From positions 124,001-188,000 of the forward strand of contig JAGTXO010000002.1 in the NCBI GenBank assembly GCA_019448385.1: a stretch of DNA of 64,000 nt, written 5' to 3'. Positions 30,965 to 40,651 of the stretch are shown in pieces (position 1 is the stretch's first letter; each line of letters starts with the position of its first letter). This DNA is from Diacronema lutheri (Eukaryota > Haptophyta > Pavlovophyceae > Pavlovales > Pavlovaceae). The notes under the pieces were generated by a model. The model saw nothing but the letters and a program-made list of their open reading frames with translations, had not been told where the DNA came from and did no database searches. The translations under genes were made by a program, and so were the position numbers.

Positions 30965-32845
30965 ATGGAGTACCTGCGCGGGATCGAGGAGACGCTCGCT
31001 CTCGGCGCGGTCTGCATCTGGGCGGCGTCCCTGCTCGTCGGCGAGTGCGAGCCGTGGGCGAGGCGGCGCGAGCGGAGGGCGCGCGCGCAGCCGACCGACT
31101 CGGACGTGGCCGGTCGCGCGCGTGGCTGGTCCGAGTGCCGACGGATCGCGTGGCGCTACCTGCCCGTGTACGCGCTCGCCACGCTCGGCGATTGGATGCA
31201 GGGCGGGCACCTGTACGCGCTCTACCAGTCGTACGGCTACTCGATCTCGCAGATCGCGCACATCTTTGCGATCGGCTACACGAGCGCGGCGCTGCTCGGC
31301 ACGTACGCGGCGGCGTTCGGCGACCGGTACGGCTATCGGCTATGCGTTGTGCTGTACGGCTTCTGCTACTCCCTCGAATGCGTCTCGATGAACTACGCTT
31401 CGACCGCCGTGCTGCTCTGCGGGCGGATGTGCGGCGGCATCGCGTACTCGCTGCTCTACGTCTCCTTCGAGTCGTGGCTCGTCGCGGAGGGGCAGGCGCG
31501 CGCGCTGCCCGGCGAGTACATGGGGCACCTATTCGCGACGGCGACAACGGTCAACGCGCTCTCTGCGGTGCTCGGCGGCGCGCTCGCCCACGTGACGCTC
31601 GAGCGCGGTCGCAAAGGCGCAGAGGAGGCGGGGCGCAGCGCGTACGCGGCGCCATTCAACGCGGCGACCGTGCCGCTCGTGTGCTCGTCGCTGCTCGCGG
31701 CGATGGTGTGGAGGGAGCGGTATTCGTACGAGCGCGCCGGCGGCTCGCGCCCCGCGCGGAACGGCCACAGCTGCGAGGATGAGCAGCTGACGAAACAGAC
31801 GGCTGCATGCGGCGAGGGCGGCAGCGAGAGGGGAAGCCCCGAGCTGGCGGGCAGCGACTCGGAGGCGTCGCTGCTGCTCGGTAACGGGCGGCGCGCGGGT
31901 GTGGGCGCGATCGTGGGCGCTGGCGACGGTGCGGGCGGGCATGGCGACGGGAGGGGCAGCGGCGGGCTGGGCGGGGGCGGAGGCAGCGGCGGAGGCAGCG
32001 GCGCAGGCGGCAGCGTGGGTGGGGGCGCACGCGGCGCCTCTGTGATGGCGTCGCTGCTCAGCGCAGTGCAGCGGCTGGTCGCAGAGCCGGTGCTGCTGCA
32101 CATCGGCTTGCTCTCGTCGCTGTACGAGGCGACGCTATACGCCTTCGTCTTCCTCTGGACGCCCGCGCTCGAGGGCAGGGCGATGCGCGCGACGCGCGCG
32201 GGCGGCGCGCTCGGCGCAGCCACGGGTGGGATCGCGCACGGCAAGATCTTCTCGCTGCTCATGCTCTTCAAGGCCGCGGGCTCGCGCGTCTTCGCGCTCG
32301 GCCTCGGGCGGATTAGCGCGGCGGGCCAGCTCGGGCGCGGCGCGAGGGGCGGCGTCGGCGCGGGCGCGGGCGTGGGCGCGAGCTCGCAGCGCGCGTTTGC
32401 GCTCGGGTCGCTCAAGCTCACGTTCGGCACGTCGGCCGCGTGCCTTCTCGTGCCCGTGTTCTCGCAACGATACGACGTCACGCTGTGCGCATTCTGCGTC
32501 TTCGAGATGATGCTCGGCTTCTATTGGCCAGCCATCGCCATGCTGCGCACCGACTTCCTCGCCGAGGGCCGCTCGTCGATGATGTCGGTCTTCCGCGTGC
32601 TGCTCAATGCGCTCGTCATCCTGCTCCTCGAGCTGAGCGGGCTGCTCTCCGAAAGCGCCATGTTTGGCCTCGCATGCTCCACGCTCGTGGCCTCATGGGC
32701 GTCGGCCTCGCTCTTGCACGCGCGTGTGCAGGGCGCCGCGCCGCTGCAGCACCTACCGGGCGCTGCAAAGGCGAGCCGCTCAGACGACCTCAACGCGGAG
32801 GACGACCTCGACGCGGATGAGGGTCGTGCGATGCTCCGCGTGTGA
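30965..32845 (+). CDS. MFSD5-like major facilitator transporter (molybdate-anion transporter family)
   Basis: Frame of 626 codons from ATG 30965; the frame is open to 30704 but would overlap the RNase Z start. The family-specific blocks are LGDWMQGGHLYALYQSYGYS, ISQIAHIFAIGYTSAALLG, GRMCGGIAYSLLYVSFESWL, SSLYEATLYAFVFLWTPALE and MMLGFYWPAIAMLRTDFLAE, all close to MFSD5/MOT2. About twelve membrane helices are expected. The cytosolic loop between helices 6 and 7 is enlarged by a Gly-rich stretch (residues about 315-360). MFSD5 homologues in algae import molybdate at high affinity, so a role in molybdenum-cofactor supply is likely. Confidence 0.9.
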   Translation: MEYLRGIEETLALGAVCIWAASLLVGECEPWARRRERRARAQPTDSDVAGRARGWSECRRIAWRYLPVYALATLGDWMQGGHLYALYQSYGYSISQIAHIFAIGYTSAALLGTYAAAFGDRYGYRLCVVLYGFCYSLECVSMNYASTAVLLCGRMCGGIAYSLLYVSFESWLVAEGQARALPGEYMGHLFATATTVNALSAVLGGALAHVTLERGRKGAEEAGRSAYAAPFNAATVPLVCSSLLAAMVWRERYSYERAGGSRPARNGHSCEDEQLTKQTAACGEGGSERGSPELAGSDSEASLLLGNGRRAGVGAIVGAGDGAGGHGDGRGSGGLGGGGGSGGGSGAGGSVGGGARGASVMASLLSAVQRLVAEPVLLHIGLLSSLYEATLYAFVFLWTPALEGRAMRATRAGGALGAATGGIAHGKIFSLLMLFKAAGSRVFALGLGRISAAGQLGRGARGGVGAGAGVGASSQRAFALGSLKLTFGTSAACLLVPVFSQRYDVTLCAFCVFEMMLGFYWPAIAMLRTDFLAEGRSSMMSVFRVLLNALVILLLELSGLLSESAMFGLACSTLVASWASASLLHARVQGAAPLQHLPGAAKASRSDDLNAEDDLDADEGRAMLRV

Positions 32846-33110
32846 CACCCTGCGTCTTCGGACGCCAGGCGCGATGTGCTTCCGAATGGACATCTGACTG
32901 TGCCCTGTCCATCTGCGAGCGTGGCCGGTGTGCAGAGGGTCATCGGGGGCTGAAAATGCCCCTCCCGATCGTTTGCGCGCGGATTTGGGCCCTGGGCCCA
33001 TCGTCGCGCGCGAGGTCGCGCTGCGGCCGCCGCCACGCGGCCCCGCGCGTGCCGACGTCTTTCACGCTGGATGACAAGGCGGACGGAAAGCCGACAGGCG
33101 GCCTTTCCCT

Positions 33111-33123
33111 CTTTTTAAAAAGG
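33111..33123 (+). promoter_or_regulatory. A/T core element before the NDUFB8-like gene
   Basis: CTTTTTAAAAAGG is the only A/T run in the surrounding GC-rich sequence and ends 13 bp before the ATG at 33,137. Similar CTTTTYAAAA elements lie near many starts in this window (see findings). Confidence 0.45.
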
Positions 33124-33136
33124 ACCTCAAGGCACC

Positions 33137-33586
33137 ATGCTGTCCTCGCTCGTACGCTCGGGGGCTCATGCCCGACGATCGGCTTGGGCGCTCTCGCGCG
33201 CGGCCTCGTCGGCGTCGAAGAAGTCTGCGGCGCAGAGGTTCAAGCCCGAGCCACTCGTCAATTCGGCGGTCGAGGCCGACGTCAACCTGACCGAGCGGCA
33301 GATTTGGGAGCAGCCCCACAAGCTCCTCCCCGAGAGGCAGGACCTCATCTGGGACGACGGCGTCGCCAAGCCCGAGTGGTACATCGACCGCGACTGCTGG
33401 TCCGTTTCTAACGGGCAGGCTGCCACCCGCCTCTTCGGCATGATCTTCTTCGGCCTCGGCGGGATGATCGTCTTCTGGCGCGCGTTTTACGACAAGCTCG
33501 GCTACAAGAGCGTCGTCGTCCCGCGCGAGCTGCCCTTCAACAATGCCTCGGCGGCGTACGGCGGGCCCGCCGAGGACGACGAGTAG
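33137..33586 (+). CDS. Probable mitochondrial complex I subunit, NDUFB8-like
   Basis: Frame of 149 codons. The N-terminus is a typical mitochondrial presequence (MLSSLVRSGAHARRSAWALS, Arg/Ser/Ala, no acids). The mature part has a PEWYIDRDCWS block, one membrane helix (LFGMIFFGLGGMIVFWRAFY) and the ending VVVPRELPFNNASAAYGG, which resembles the PKVYPYDNLRVELGG end of plant and animal NDUFB8 (ASHI). NDUFB8 is a single-pass accessory subunit of the membrane arm of NADH:ubiquinone oxidoreductase. The match is by eye and moderate; another inner-membrane respiratory subunit is possible. Confidence 0.6.
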   Translation: MLSSLVRSGAHARRSAWALSRAASSASKKSAAQRFKPEPLVNSAVEADVNLTERQIWEQPHKLLPERQDLIWDDGVAKPEWYIDRDCWSVSNGQAATRLFGMIFFGLGGMIVFWRAFYDKLGYKSVVVPRELPFNNASAAYGGPAEDDE

Positions 33587-34085
33587 GCGCTCGCCCACCC
33601 GTGCATGGGCGCGCGCACTCAGCACGGCGGCGCCGCATCGCCCTCGCCGCGGGACGGTGTGCGGTTTCGCCGTGTGTGATCCTCTGGCCGCCGCTCGCAA
33701 TTGCGCGCGCCGGCATCAACGGCAAACGCGGCGCCGGCGCGGCGCCGCGATGGGGATACTTGCGCTCGGTCCTAAATCAGCCAGAGGGCGTCCTCTTGCG
33801 CCGAAGTGCCACGCAGACTGGCCCAACGCCCAAGAGGCCAAGGGCTAAAGCACTGAATAGCGACGTGACGACGCGGGGGGGGTGGGGGGGGGGGGGGAGG
33901 GGGGGGGGGGGGGAGGGGGGGGGGGGGGGGGGGGGGGGGGCAGGGGGGCAGGGGGGCAGGGGGCCAGGCCCACGGCTTGGGCCGCGCAGTCGCGCGCCGT
34001 TGTGCGAGGGCACGCCAGACAGGTGTCAGGACTCAGGAGTTCTCATCAGGACGCCTTTCGACTGCTTTGCGCGACTAGGTTTTGA
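33587..34085. other. Spacer with poly-G tract
   Basis: About 500 bp between the NDUFB8-like stop and the PC-esterase frame. No gene is supported. It holds an interrupted poly-G run (33,875-33,963, longest run about 26 G) and then GCAGGGGG repeats. Near the end is AGGTTTTGAAAAGCGC (34,077-34,092), the A/T element form seen before other genes. Confidence 0.6.
33875..33963. repeat. Poly-G tract
   Basis: Nearly continuous G interrupted by single T or A bases, followed by three GCAGGGGGG-like units. It mirrors the poly-C tract at 25,210. It lies upstream of the PC-esterase gene and may hide the missing first exon of that gene if the assembly is imperfect here. Confidence 0.9.
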
Positions 34086-35807
34086 AAAGCGCTCCACTCC
34101 CCCTCGCTGCCGCCCGCGCGCCGCGCGCTCACGACGACGACTCGCTGCTTCGCACTGCTCGCGGCGCTCGCCGCCGGGCAGGTCGAGGTGCTACCACCGC
34201 CGGACGCGCCCGCGCGCCTCCTCTTGCACCCGTTCCCCTTTTTGCGCGACTGCGACGAGACCGCGGTCGTACGGCCGATCAGCAGTTTTTGCCGCGCCAT
34301 CCCGCACAACGTCTCCAAGCTCCTGCTCCCCGCGGGCGCGCCGGACGGCATGCGCGCGCCCATACTCGATTTTGCCCTCGAGCGCAGCGAGCCCAGCATC
34401 CGCGCCGATAATGTCGTCGGCCATGCCGACCTGCGATGGATGCTGCGCGCGTCGGCGCGCGGGCTGATCTTTGACGGCCTCGTGCTCGGCCCGGCGCAGC
34501 ACGCGGTCCTCGTCGAGGAGGAGCGGCCGGGCGAGTACGCCGTGAGCGTGCGCGTGTACGACGCTGGCGAGTACGAGCTCGAGCTCACTCTCATGTGGGA
34601 GGACCGATCGATGGCCTCCTTTCCAGACGGCGTGGATGGCGGCAAAGCGCCGCGCGACTTGCCGCTCTGCCGGCCGCTCGCGCGCGAGCTCGACGCGTCC
34701 AACTCGCCACCGCCGTACGCGCTCGCCGTCGCGCACGTCGACCTTCCGCCTCGGCCGCCCATCACGCAGCCGTGCGGCGCGTACGGCTCGGCCGCATTTG
34801 GGGACGGCTTGCGCGCAGACGAGGGGAGGTGGCTGTCCGATGCCCATCCGGACGAGCGTGCGGCGGCGGGTGGTGCCGACGGCCACCGCTGGCCGAGTTG
34901 CCGCTTGCGCTGGGCACCGCTCCGCTGCGCGCTCGTGCCGTACACGCGTGCCACGCTTGACCGCTGCGTCTCGGCGGGCGTGCGCGCCGCGTTCCTCGCC
35001 GACTCGCACACACGCGAGCTCTTCACCGCGCTCGCAAAGATCAGCGCGCAGGTCGCGGCGGCGTGGCGGCTGGAGCGCGCGGCCGACGTCGCGCCCGAGC
35101 GCCTGCGCGACGCGTCGCGTGACCGTTTCGCGATCGACGCTGCAGCGCGTGCCCTCGACGCGGCGCTTGCGAGCGCGAGCGCCAACAAGACGGCGGCCAT
35201 GACACACCTCGTCTTCAGCCTGGGCTCGTGGGAGGTCGAGCTGCTCCCCGCAGAGCGCTACCTCGCGGCATGGGAGCTGCTGCTCGGCCGCGTGTGGCAG
35301 GCGGACGCGCGGCACCACTCCGCGAGCGATCCGCCGCTCGCGCGCCCGCACCTCGTGTGGCGCACGACGCCGGCCACGGCCTACAGGCTCGACCGCTCGG
35401 CGGCGCGGCATGCGTTCTACTCCAATCAGCAGATGCGTCAGGCGAGCGCGCGGCAGCGCGAGTACGCGCGACGGGTCGTGCAGCAGCGCGGGCCGCGGCT
35501 GTCCGTGCATGACTCGTTCGCGCTCACGCAGCCGCGCTTTCACGACTCGATCGACTCGCGGCATTTTCTGCTGCACGCTGACCTTCCAAAGTCGGCGCTC
35601 CGGCCGCGCACGTGCGGTGCGAGCATCGGCATGGCGGCCAGCGTGCGCTGGTCGATCGCCAGGCAGTTTGCCTACTGCCCATTTGGCAAGAACGTGGGCA
35701 ACTCGGTCGGCATCGCCGACCTGCAGGTGATGCTCAACGGCCTGTGCAACGGCGTGGTGGCGGCCGGCGGACCCGCGCCACGGAGAGCCGGTGCGAGCAC
35801 CGGCTAG
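34086..35807 (+). CDS. PC-esterase/NXPE-like secreted acyltransferase or esterase (5' end uncertain)
   Basis: The frame is open from about 34,086 after a TGA; the first residues include CFALLAALAAGQVEV, which looks like the core of a signal peptide, but no ATG precedes it, so a first exon or a sequencing gap upstream is likely. The N-terminal half has an Ig/filamin-like stretch (GEYAVSVRVYDAGEYELELT). The C-terminal half has the SGNH/PC-esterase blocks: WAPLRCALVPYT, AAFLADSHTRELFTALAKI (GDSh-like block with Asp-Ser-His), LVFSLGSWEVELLPAERY and HDSIDSRHFLLHADL with a D-x-x-H-like end. Such enzymes esterify or de-esterify glycans in the secretory pathway. About 570 residues. Confidence 0.65.
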   Translation, partial: KALHSPSLPPARRALTTTTRCFALLAALAAGQVEVLPPPDAPARLLLHPFPFLRDCDETAVVRPISSFCRAIPHNVSKLLLPAGAPDGMRAPILDFALERSEPSIRADNVVGHADLRWMLRASARGLIFDGLVLGPAQHAVLVEEERPGEYAVSVRVYDAGEYELELTLMWEDRSMASFPDGVDGGKAPRDLPLCRPLARELDASNSPPPYALAVAHVDLPPRPPITQPCGAYGSAAFGDGLRADEGRWLSDAHPDERAAAGGADGHRWPSCRLRWAPLRCALVPYTRATLDRCVSAGVRAAFLADSHTRELFTALAKISAQVAAAWRLERAADVAPERLRDASRDRFAIDAAARALDAALASASANKTAAMTHLVFSLGSWEVELLPAERYLAAWELLLGRVWQADARHHSASDPPLARPHLVWRTTPATAYRLDRSAARHAFYSNQQMRQASARQREYARRVVQQRGPRLSVHDSFALTQPRFHDSIDSRHFLLHADLPKSALRPRTCGASIGMAASVRWSIARQFAYCPFGKNVGNSVGIADLQVMLNGLCNGVVAAGGPAPRRAGASTG

Positions 35808-35826
35808 ACGGGCGCCGCCACGCGTG

Positions 35827-36144
35827 TCAGGAGCGCGTGCGATTTCCGCGCGTGTACAGCGCGTTTGTGTACGTCTTGACGTCGTTCGGCATGCGGAAGT
35901 GCCTCTTGTCGGCTGCCGTCTTGGCCGTGGCCTTGTAGGCGAACGCGCGCGCCGTGGCCGCCTGCTCGAGCCCGGCGGCCGGCACGCGGCTCGGCATCGC
36001 GTTCATCCACAGCCGGCATGAGACTCGCTGCCGGTCCTCGGCGTCGTCGGGCTCGACGGAGCGCGCGAGCGGCGCGTCGACGGTCCTGAGCAGCTCATGC
36101 AGCTTCTGCGCGACCGTAGAGTTGGCCACCTTGCCTCGCACCAT
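35827..36144 (-). CDS. Small basic protein of unknown function
   Basis: Frame of 105 codons from ATG 36144: MVRGKVANSTVAQKLHELLR, a middle block RQRVSCRLWMNAMPSRVP and a strongly basic end (ADKRHFRMPNDVKTYT ... RGNRTRS). Composition and codon use look genuine, unlike antisense noise. Its size and basic ends would fit a mitochondrial ribosomal or RNA-binding protein, but I do not recognise a family. It is head to head with GCST, 157 bp between starts, and its stop lies 19 bp from the convergent PC-esterase stop. Confidence 0.6.
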   Translation of the reverse strand: MVRGKVANSTVAQKLHELLRTVDAPLARSVEPDDAEDRQRVSCRLWMNAMPSRVPAAGLEQAATARAFAYKATAKTAADKRHFRMPNDVKTYTNALYTRGNRTRS

Positions 36145-36301
36145 CGTCGCGCGGCGCGCCGGGCCTCCACGCGCGCCCGCCTGCCTGTGCAGGCAGCCGT
36201 TCCGCCTCGCGTAACCGGCAACACCTCGTGTTTGCTCACAAGGGCGTCCCTGTAATTGCCTCCCCGGCCGCGCCGACTCGGCTCGCATCCCCGCGCGCGC
36301 C

Positions 36302-37426
36302 ATGGCCGCCCTTCGCCGGACCGCGCTGTTCGACTTCCATGTGAAGCGCGGGGCGAAGATGGTGCCGTTCGCTGGGTGGGAGATGCCTGTGCAGTACAAG
36401 GAGAGCATCATCAACTCGCACCTGCACACGCGCGAAAAGGCCGGGCTCTTTGACGTGTCGCACATGCTCGGCGTGCGCTTCACGGGCAAGGACCGAGTCG
36501 AGTTTATGGAGAAGATGTGCCCGGTGGACGCGAAGAACCTGCCCGCGTCGATGGGCTCGCTCTCCGTCCTGACCAACGAGGCGGGTGGCATCATCGACGA
36601 CTGCATCGTGACGAATCGCGGCGACGACCTCTACACGGTCATCAACGCGGGCCACGAGGACAAGGACCTGCCGCACTTTGAGAAGCACATCAAGGCGTTC
36701 CATGGCGCGGGGAAGGACATCCACATGGAGGCGCTCACGGGCAACGCGCTCCTCGCGCTCCAGGGCCCGAAGGCTGTCGACGTGATGAAGAAGCTCTCGT
36801 CGCACAGCTTCGACTCAATGAAGTTTATGCAGGGCGCGCACATGACGGTGGCGGGCGTGCAGTGCTTCGTGACGCGCTCGGGGTACACGGGCGAGGACGG
36901 CTTTGAGCTCGCCTTCAAGAAGGAGGAGTCGGAGGGCCTCGCCGCCGAAATCTGCAAAAACTCGGATGTGATGACGATCGGGCTCGGCGCGCGCGATTCG
37001 CTGCGGCTCGAGGCCGGCCTCTGCCTGTACGGCAACGACCTGGACGACACGACGACGCCGGTCGAGGCCGGGCTGCTCTTCGTCATCTCGAAGGCGCGGC
37101 GCGAGTCCGGCGGCTTCATCGGCGCGGACGTGATCCTCGGCCAGATCAACAACAAGTCGGCCGCGCGCAAGCGCATCGGGCTCATCGTCGAGGGCGCGCC
37201 CGCGCGCAATGGCGCGGAGGTGGTGGACAAGGACGGCAAGCAGATCGGCGTCGTCACGTCGGGCGTGCACTCGCCGTGCCTCAAGAAGAACGTGTCGATG
37301 GCGTACGTCGCGACGCCCTTCTCCAAGTTGGGCTCCGAGATCGGCGTCAAGGTGCGCGGCAAGACATCCGCCGCCGTCGTGACCAAGATGCCCTTCGTGC
37401 CATCCAACTACTTCCGAGGCGCCTGA
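36302..37426 (+). CDS. GCST: Aminomethyltransferase, glycine cleavage system T-protein
   Basis: Frame of 374 codons from ATG 36302. Full-length match to T-protein: TALFDFHVKRGAKMVPFAGW, REKAGLFDVSHMLGVRFTG, GGIIDDCIVTNRGDDLYTVI, LLALQGPKA, VTRSGYTGEDGFELAF, LGARDSLRLEAGLCLYGNDL and VTSGVHSPCLKKNVSMAYV. The Asp of IIDDC (the T-protein catalytic Asp region) and the folate-binding residues appear intact. The protein transfers the methylene group from the H-protein lipoyl arm to tetrahydrofolate, releasing ammonia, in the mitochondrial matrix. The presequence is very short (MAALRRT), so targeting must use few residues or an unseen leader. Confidence 0.95.
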   Translation: MAALRRTALFDFHVKRGAKMVPFAGWEMPVQYKESIINSHLHTREKAGLFDVSHMLGVRFTGKDRVEFMEKMCPVDAKNLPASMGSLSVLTNEAGGIIDDCIVTNRGDDLYTVINAGHEDKDLPHFEKHIKAFHGAGKDIHMEALTGNALLALQGPKAVDVMKKLSSHSFDSMKFMQGAHMTVAGVQCFVTRSGYTGEDGFELAFKKEESEGLAAEICKNSDVMTIGLGARDSLRLEAGLCLYGNDLDDTTTPVEAGLLFVISKARRESGGFIGADVILGQINNKSAARKRIGLIVEGAPARNGAEVVDKDGKQIGVVTSGVHSPCLKKNVSMAYVATPFSKLGSEIGVKVRGKTSAAVVTKMPFVPSNYFRGA

Positions 37427-37658
37427 GGGCGCACGGCCCTCGTCCGCCGGGCGCTGCAGCCGAGTGGCGCGTCACCCGGCGCGCGCCCCAGACCGAGGTG
37501 CTGGCCCGTGGCCGATGCTGCGGTCGGGTGGGCAACTCACACTCTCATGACTGTTGCGGACCAAACTCGCGGACTACTACTCGCGGTCCTCACAGAAACT
37601 GCGGCTGTGGTACTAATCATTGGACGCCAACAACGCCCTCGCGGCCGGCTGCGGCGCG

Positions 37659-40409
37659 ATGCCCGCGCTGCACTGGGCGGGCAGGCTGTGGCCAATCGCC
37701 GACGACGATCTCGTTGGCTTCGGCGTCGTAGGCGGCGCGATCCGCATCGCCTACGTCGGTTTCATCGCGCACGCCGTTCTGCAGCTGTTCGCGCGCCTCG
37801 GCACGGGCGAGCCGCGCGATGACCCGCCGCACGCGTGCGTCAGCGACGTGGTGCACTTTGTGCTCGCGGCGGGCGGCCTCTCGGTTGTGGTGCTACTCGT
37901 CGACGTGGCCATCTCGCTCAGCTCCGCGAGCGGCTCGGTCTGGCAGTCCACACCGCGCCGCGCGGTTGGGCCGCTGCTGTCGCTCCACGTCGTCGTGGTC
38001 GCGTGCGAGGCGGCGTGGCTCGCGGGCGGGCTGCTGACGCCCGAGCGGCTCTTCCCGGCGTGCAACGGCGAGAACGTGCTGCACATTGCCATGCGCGACC
38101 TGTACGCTGTCAGTATCGCGTGGCTCGCGCTCATCGCAACCTCGACACCGGCGTGGATCGCGATGCTCTTCGCGCTCTCGCGCTCGGCGTCGCAGAGCTC
38201 GCTCGTGCTGCGCGACGAGTGGTGCGGTCGGCTCTGCGCGCTCTTCTGCAGCTGCATGGTGCGCGACGCTCCCGAGGACACGTTTGCCTCGATCGCGCGC
38301 GTCGTTGGCAGTCTGCTCTCGGCGCACGGCGCCGATCGCGCGGTCGTGTCCGACCTGCTCACCGGACTGCTGCTCGTGCGCGACGCGCAGGAGCGCGCGA
38401 GCCACGAGGCGCACCGGCTCGCGCAGCTGCAGCGCGCGCAGGCCTTCGGCGCGGAGCCGGCCTCGCACAGGCCCGCGCGCGGCCCGATGCGTGGCGCGCG
38501 GCGCGGCGCGGTCGAGCCGCCCTGGGGAGCACCACCTGAGCACGACGCGACGGCGGTCCGGGTGGACCCGACGGCGGTCCGGGTGGGCTGCGACCGGCCG
38601 CCGGCGGCGGCGCGCGGCGAGCGCGCGCCCTTCTCGGCCGTCGCGCTCCGCCCGCTTGGCTTGAGCGCCGAGCCGCCCAACCGCTCGCGCCAAAAGTTCT
38701 ACATGTACGCGCAGGCGCGCAAGCTTGAGCTCAGCGTGATGGATGAGGTGGACGCCGTGCGCGACGCTGCGCACTTCATGCGCTTCGCGCTCGGCGCGTA
38801 CGGCATGCCGATCGCCATGTGGGTCGGCGATGCGGCGACGGTGCGCGAGGGTCTCTGCGGCTCCGGCTGCGGCGGCGGCGCGCGCGGCTGCGGCTGCTGC
38901 TGCATCTCGCGCGGACGCGCGAACGCGGCCGGCGGCGCACGCGCGCCGTCCGCCTCCGCGAGCGCGCGCACCCCGCACGAGGTGGCCTTCGTGCGCATCG
39001 CGCGGATCGCGTCGTCGGACGTGCTCGCGTCCGACTGGGCGAGGCGGCACCGCCCGGCGGGCGCGTGTGCGTACGCCGTGTGCGTCGACCGCGCGTCGCG
39101 CTCCGTCGTGATAGCCGTGCGCGGCACGCTCGACGCGCGCGACGCGCTCACCGACGTGTGCGCCGAGACGATCGCCGCGGAGCAGCTGCGCGCGGGCGTT
39201 GCGCCCGCCATCGCCAACGGCACCGACGACGCCGCCGATGACGGCGCCCACTTTGCCGACGCGAGCGCGACCGAGAGCGAGCTGGCGGCCGCGAGCGCCG
39301 CGGCCGACCTGGCCGCGGCCGCCGCGGCATCGCGCTGCGCGAGCGACGAGATGCTGCGCGGCGAGGGCCGCGCGCGGCGCGCGGAGGGCGCGGCGGCGGG
39401 CGCGACATCGCCTGATCCGCCCGCGTTGGCGTCCGAGTGGATGTCGCACCGCGGGATCATCGAGGCGACGGCCGAGTTGATGGATGAGCTCGCACGCACG
39501 CACGTCCTCCGCACGCTCCGCCGCGAGCTGCAGGGCAACGCGGGGCTGCTGCGGGGCTTTCGCCTCGTCGTGACGGGCCATTCGCTCGGCGCCGGCGTGG
39601 CGAGCCTCCTCACGCTCCTCCTCCGCGCCAACGGCTTCCCCGCCGCGCGGTGCATCGCCTTCTCGCCGCCGCCGCTGCTGCCGAGGCGCGCGGCCGACGC
39701 ATGCAGGGCGGCCATCATGACCGTCGCGCTCGAGGGCGACGTCGTGCCGCGCCTCTCGCTCGCGTCGGTCCACCTGCTCGCCGCGCAGATCGTCGCCGAG
39801 CTCGAGCGGTGCGATGCGCCCAAGTGGCTCGTCTGGCAGCGCGCGGCGGTGCGTGGCGTACACGCCGCCCTCGGCCTCGGCGCGGGCCGACGCGCGACCG
39901 CGCCACCACTCAGCGCGCCGCTCGGGTGCCCGATGCGGGCATCGGCGCAGCGCGGGCAGCACGTGCTCGTCGACGGCGCGGCCGACGAGCCGGCCGGCCC
40001 GATGGCGCAAACGGACGCGGCGGCCGAAGCAGCGAGCGGCGTCGTGAAACTCTACCTTGCCGGACGGGTGATGCTTCTCGAAAGTGTCGGCGCAAAGGCG
40101 CACCGATACAGCATGCTGCCGTGTCTCGGCCACTCGGCGGCAGAGCACGAGGCCAAGTGGGTCGACGCTGACGAGTTCCAGGAGCTCAAGGTCGCGCACT
40201 CAGTGATCGACCACCTGCCCGACAGGATGGCGTACATTCTTGACACGCTCGCGAGCGCGACGCGCGCGTACGCCGACCGGCACGACGATGTCGAGCTCGT
40301 CGATGCGGAGGAGGGACGCGCGCACGACGACGAGGTTGCGCCACCGCGCGCCGAGCCGTGCGCGCGCGACGCCGCGAAGGCGGCCGCCGGCGCGCGCGTT
40401 TGCGCGTGA
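37659..40409 (+). CDS. DAGL: sn1-specific diacylglycerol lipase (class 3 lipase)
   Basis: Frame of 916 codons. ATG 37659 is favoured because MPALHWAGRLWPIADDDLV parallels the start of animal DAGL-beta (MPGMVLFGRRWAIASDDLV). Four membrane helices follow (about residues 22-200), then a linker, then the lipase domain: CVDRASRSVVIAVRGT, the nucleophile elbow VVTGHSLGAGVASLL, FSPPPLLPRRA and VALEGDVVPRLSL with the catalytic Asp. Acid- and Ala-rich inserts lie between the catalytic blocks. DAGL hydrolyses diacylglycerol to 2-monoacylglycerol (2-arachidonoylglycerol in animals) at the plasma membrane. Tandem with the GPCR-PIP kinase gene 243 bp downstream. Confidence 0.9.
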   Translation: MPALHWAGRLWPIADDDLVGFGVVGGAIRIAYVGFIAHAVLQLFARLGTGEPRDDPPHACVSDVVHFVLAAGGLSVVVLLVDVAISLSSASGSVWQSTPRRAVGPLLSLHVVVVACEAAWLAGGLLTPERLFPACNGENVLHIAMRDLYAVSIAWLALIATSTPAWIAMLFALSRSASQSSLVLRDEWCGRLCALFCSCMVRDAPEDTFASIARVVGSLLSAHGADRAVVSDLLTGLLLVRDAQERASHEAHRLAQLQRAQAFGAEPASHRPARGPMRGARRGAVEPPWGAPPEHDATAVRVDPTAVRVGCDRPPAAARGERAPFSAVALRPLGLSAEPPNRSRQKFYMYAQARKLELSVMDEVDAVRDAAHFMRFALGAYGMPIAMWVGDAATVREGLCGSGCGGGARGCGCCCISRGRANAAGGARAPSASASARTPHEVAFVRIARIASSDVLASDWARRHRPAGACAYAVCVDRASRSVVIAVRGTLDARDALTDVCAETIAAEQLRAGVAPAIANGTDDAADDGAHFADASATESELAAASAAADLAAAAAASRCASDEMLRGEGRARRAEGAAAGATSPDPPALASEWMSHRGIIEATAELMDELARTHVLRTLRRELQGNAGLLRGFRLVVTGHSLGAGVASLLTLLLRANGFPAARCIAFSPPPLLPRRAADACRAAIMTVALEGDVVPRLSLASVHLLAAQIVAELERCDAPKWLVWQRAAVRGVHAALGLGAGRRATAPPLSAPLGCPMRASAQRGQHVLVDGAADEPAGPMAQTDAAAEAASGVVKLYLAGRVMLLESVGAKAHRYSMLPCLGHSAAEHEAKWVDADEFQELKVAHSVIDHLPDRMAYILDTLASATRAYADRHDDVELVDAEEGRAHDDEVAPPRAEPCARDAAKAAAGARVCA

Positions 40410-40651
40410 CAGTGGGCGCCGCTCGGCGTGCCGCCCGCTCTCGACGCGCCCGGGGTCGCCCGCGCGGCGCGTGGTGTCGCTCGCGGCCCGGTGAACAACA
40501 TGGGCGAGGGCCAGGCGCGGGCGCGCGCGGGTGCTGGTCGCACGCGCAGATCCCCGGCCATGTCGTTTCGGCAGCGCAGCCAGCGCCCAGCAGACAGACT
40601 CGCGAAATGCCGACAGTCACTTCTTGTCCACTCGCGGTTTTCGGAGGCACC

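Noticed and set aside
37893-40199. 768-codon antisense frame opposite the DAG lipase
   Set aside because: Low-complexity Arg-rich translation with no motif; the lipase signature is on the plus strand.
40358-40651. Upstream start for the GPCR-PIP kinase
   Set aside because: Overlaps the end of the DAG lipase gene and reads as Arg-rich noise before the MAVSVPVAG start followed by membrane helices.
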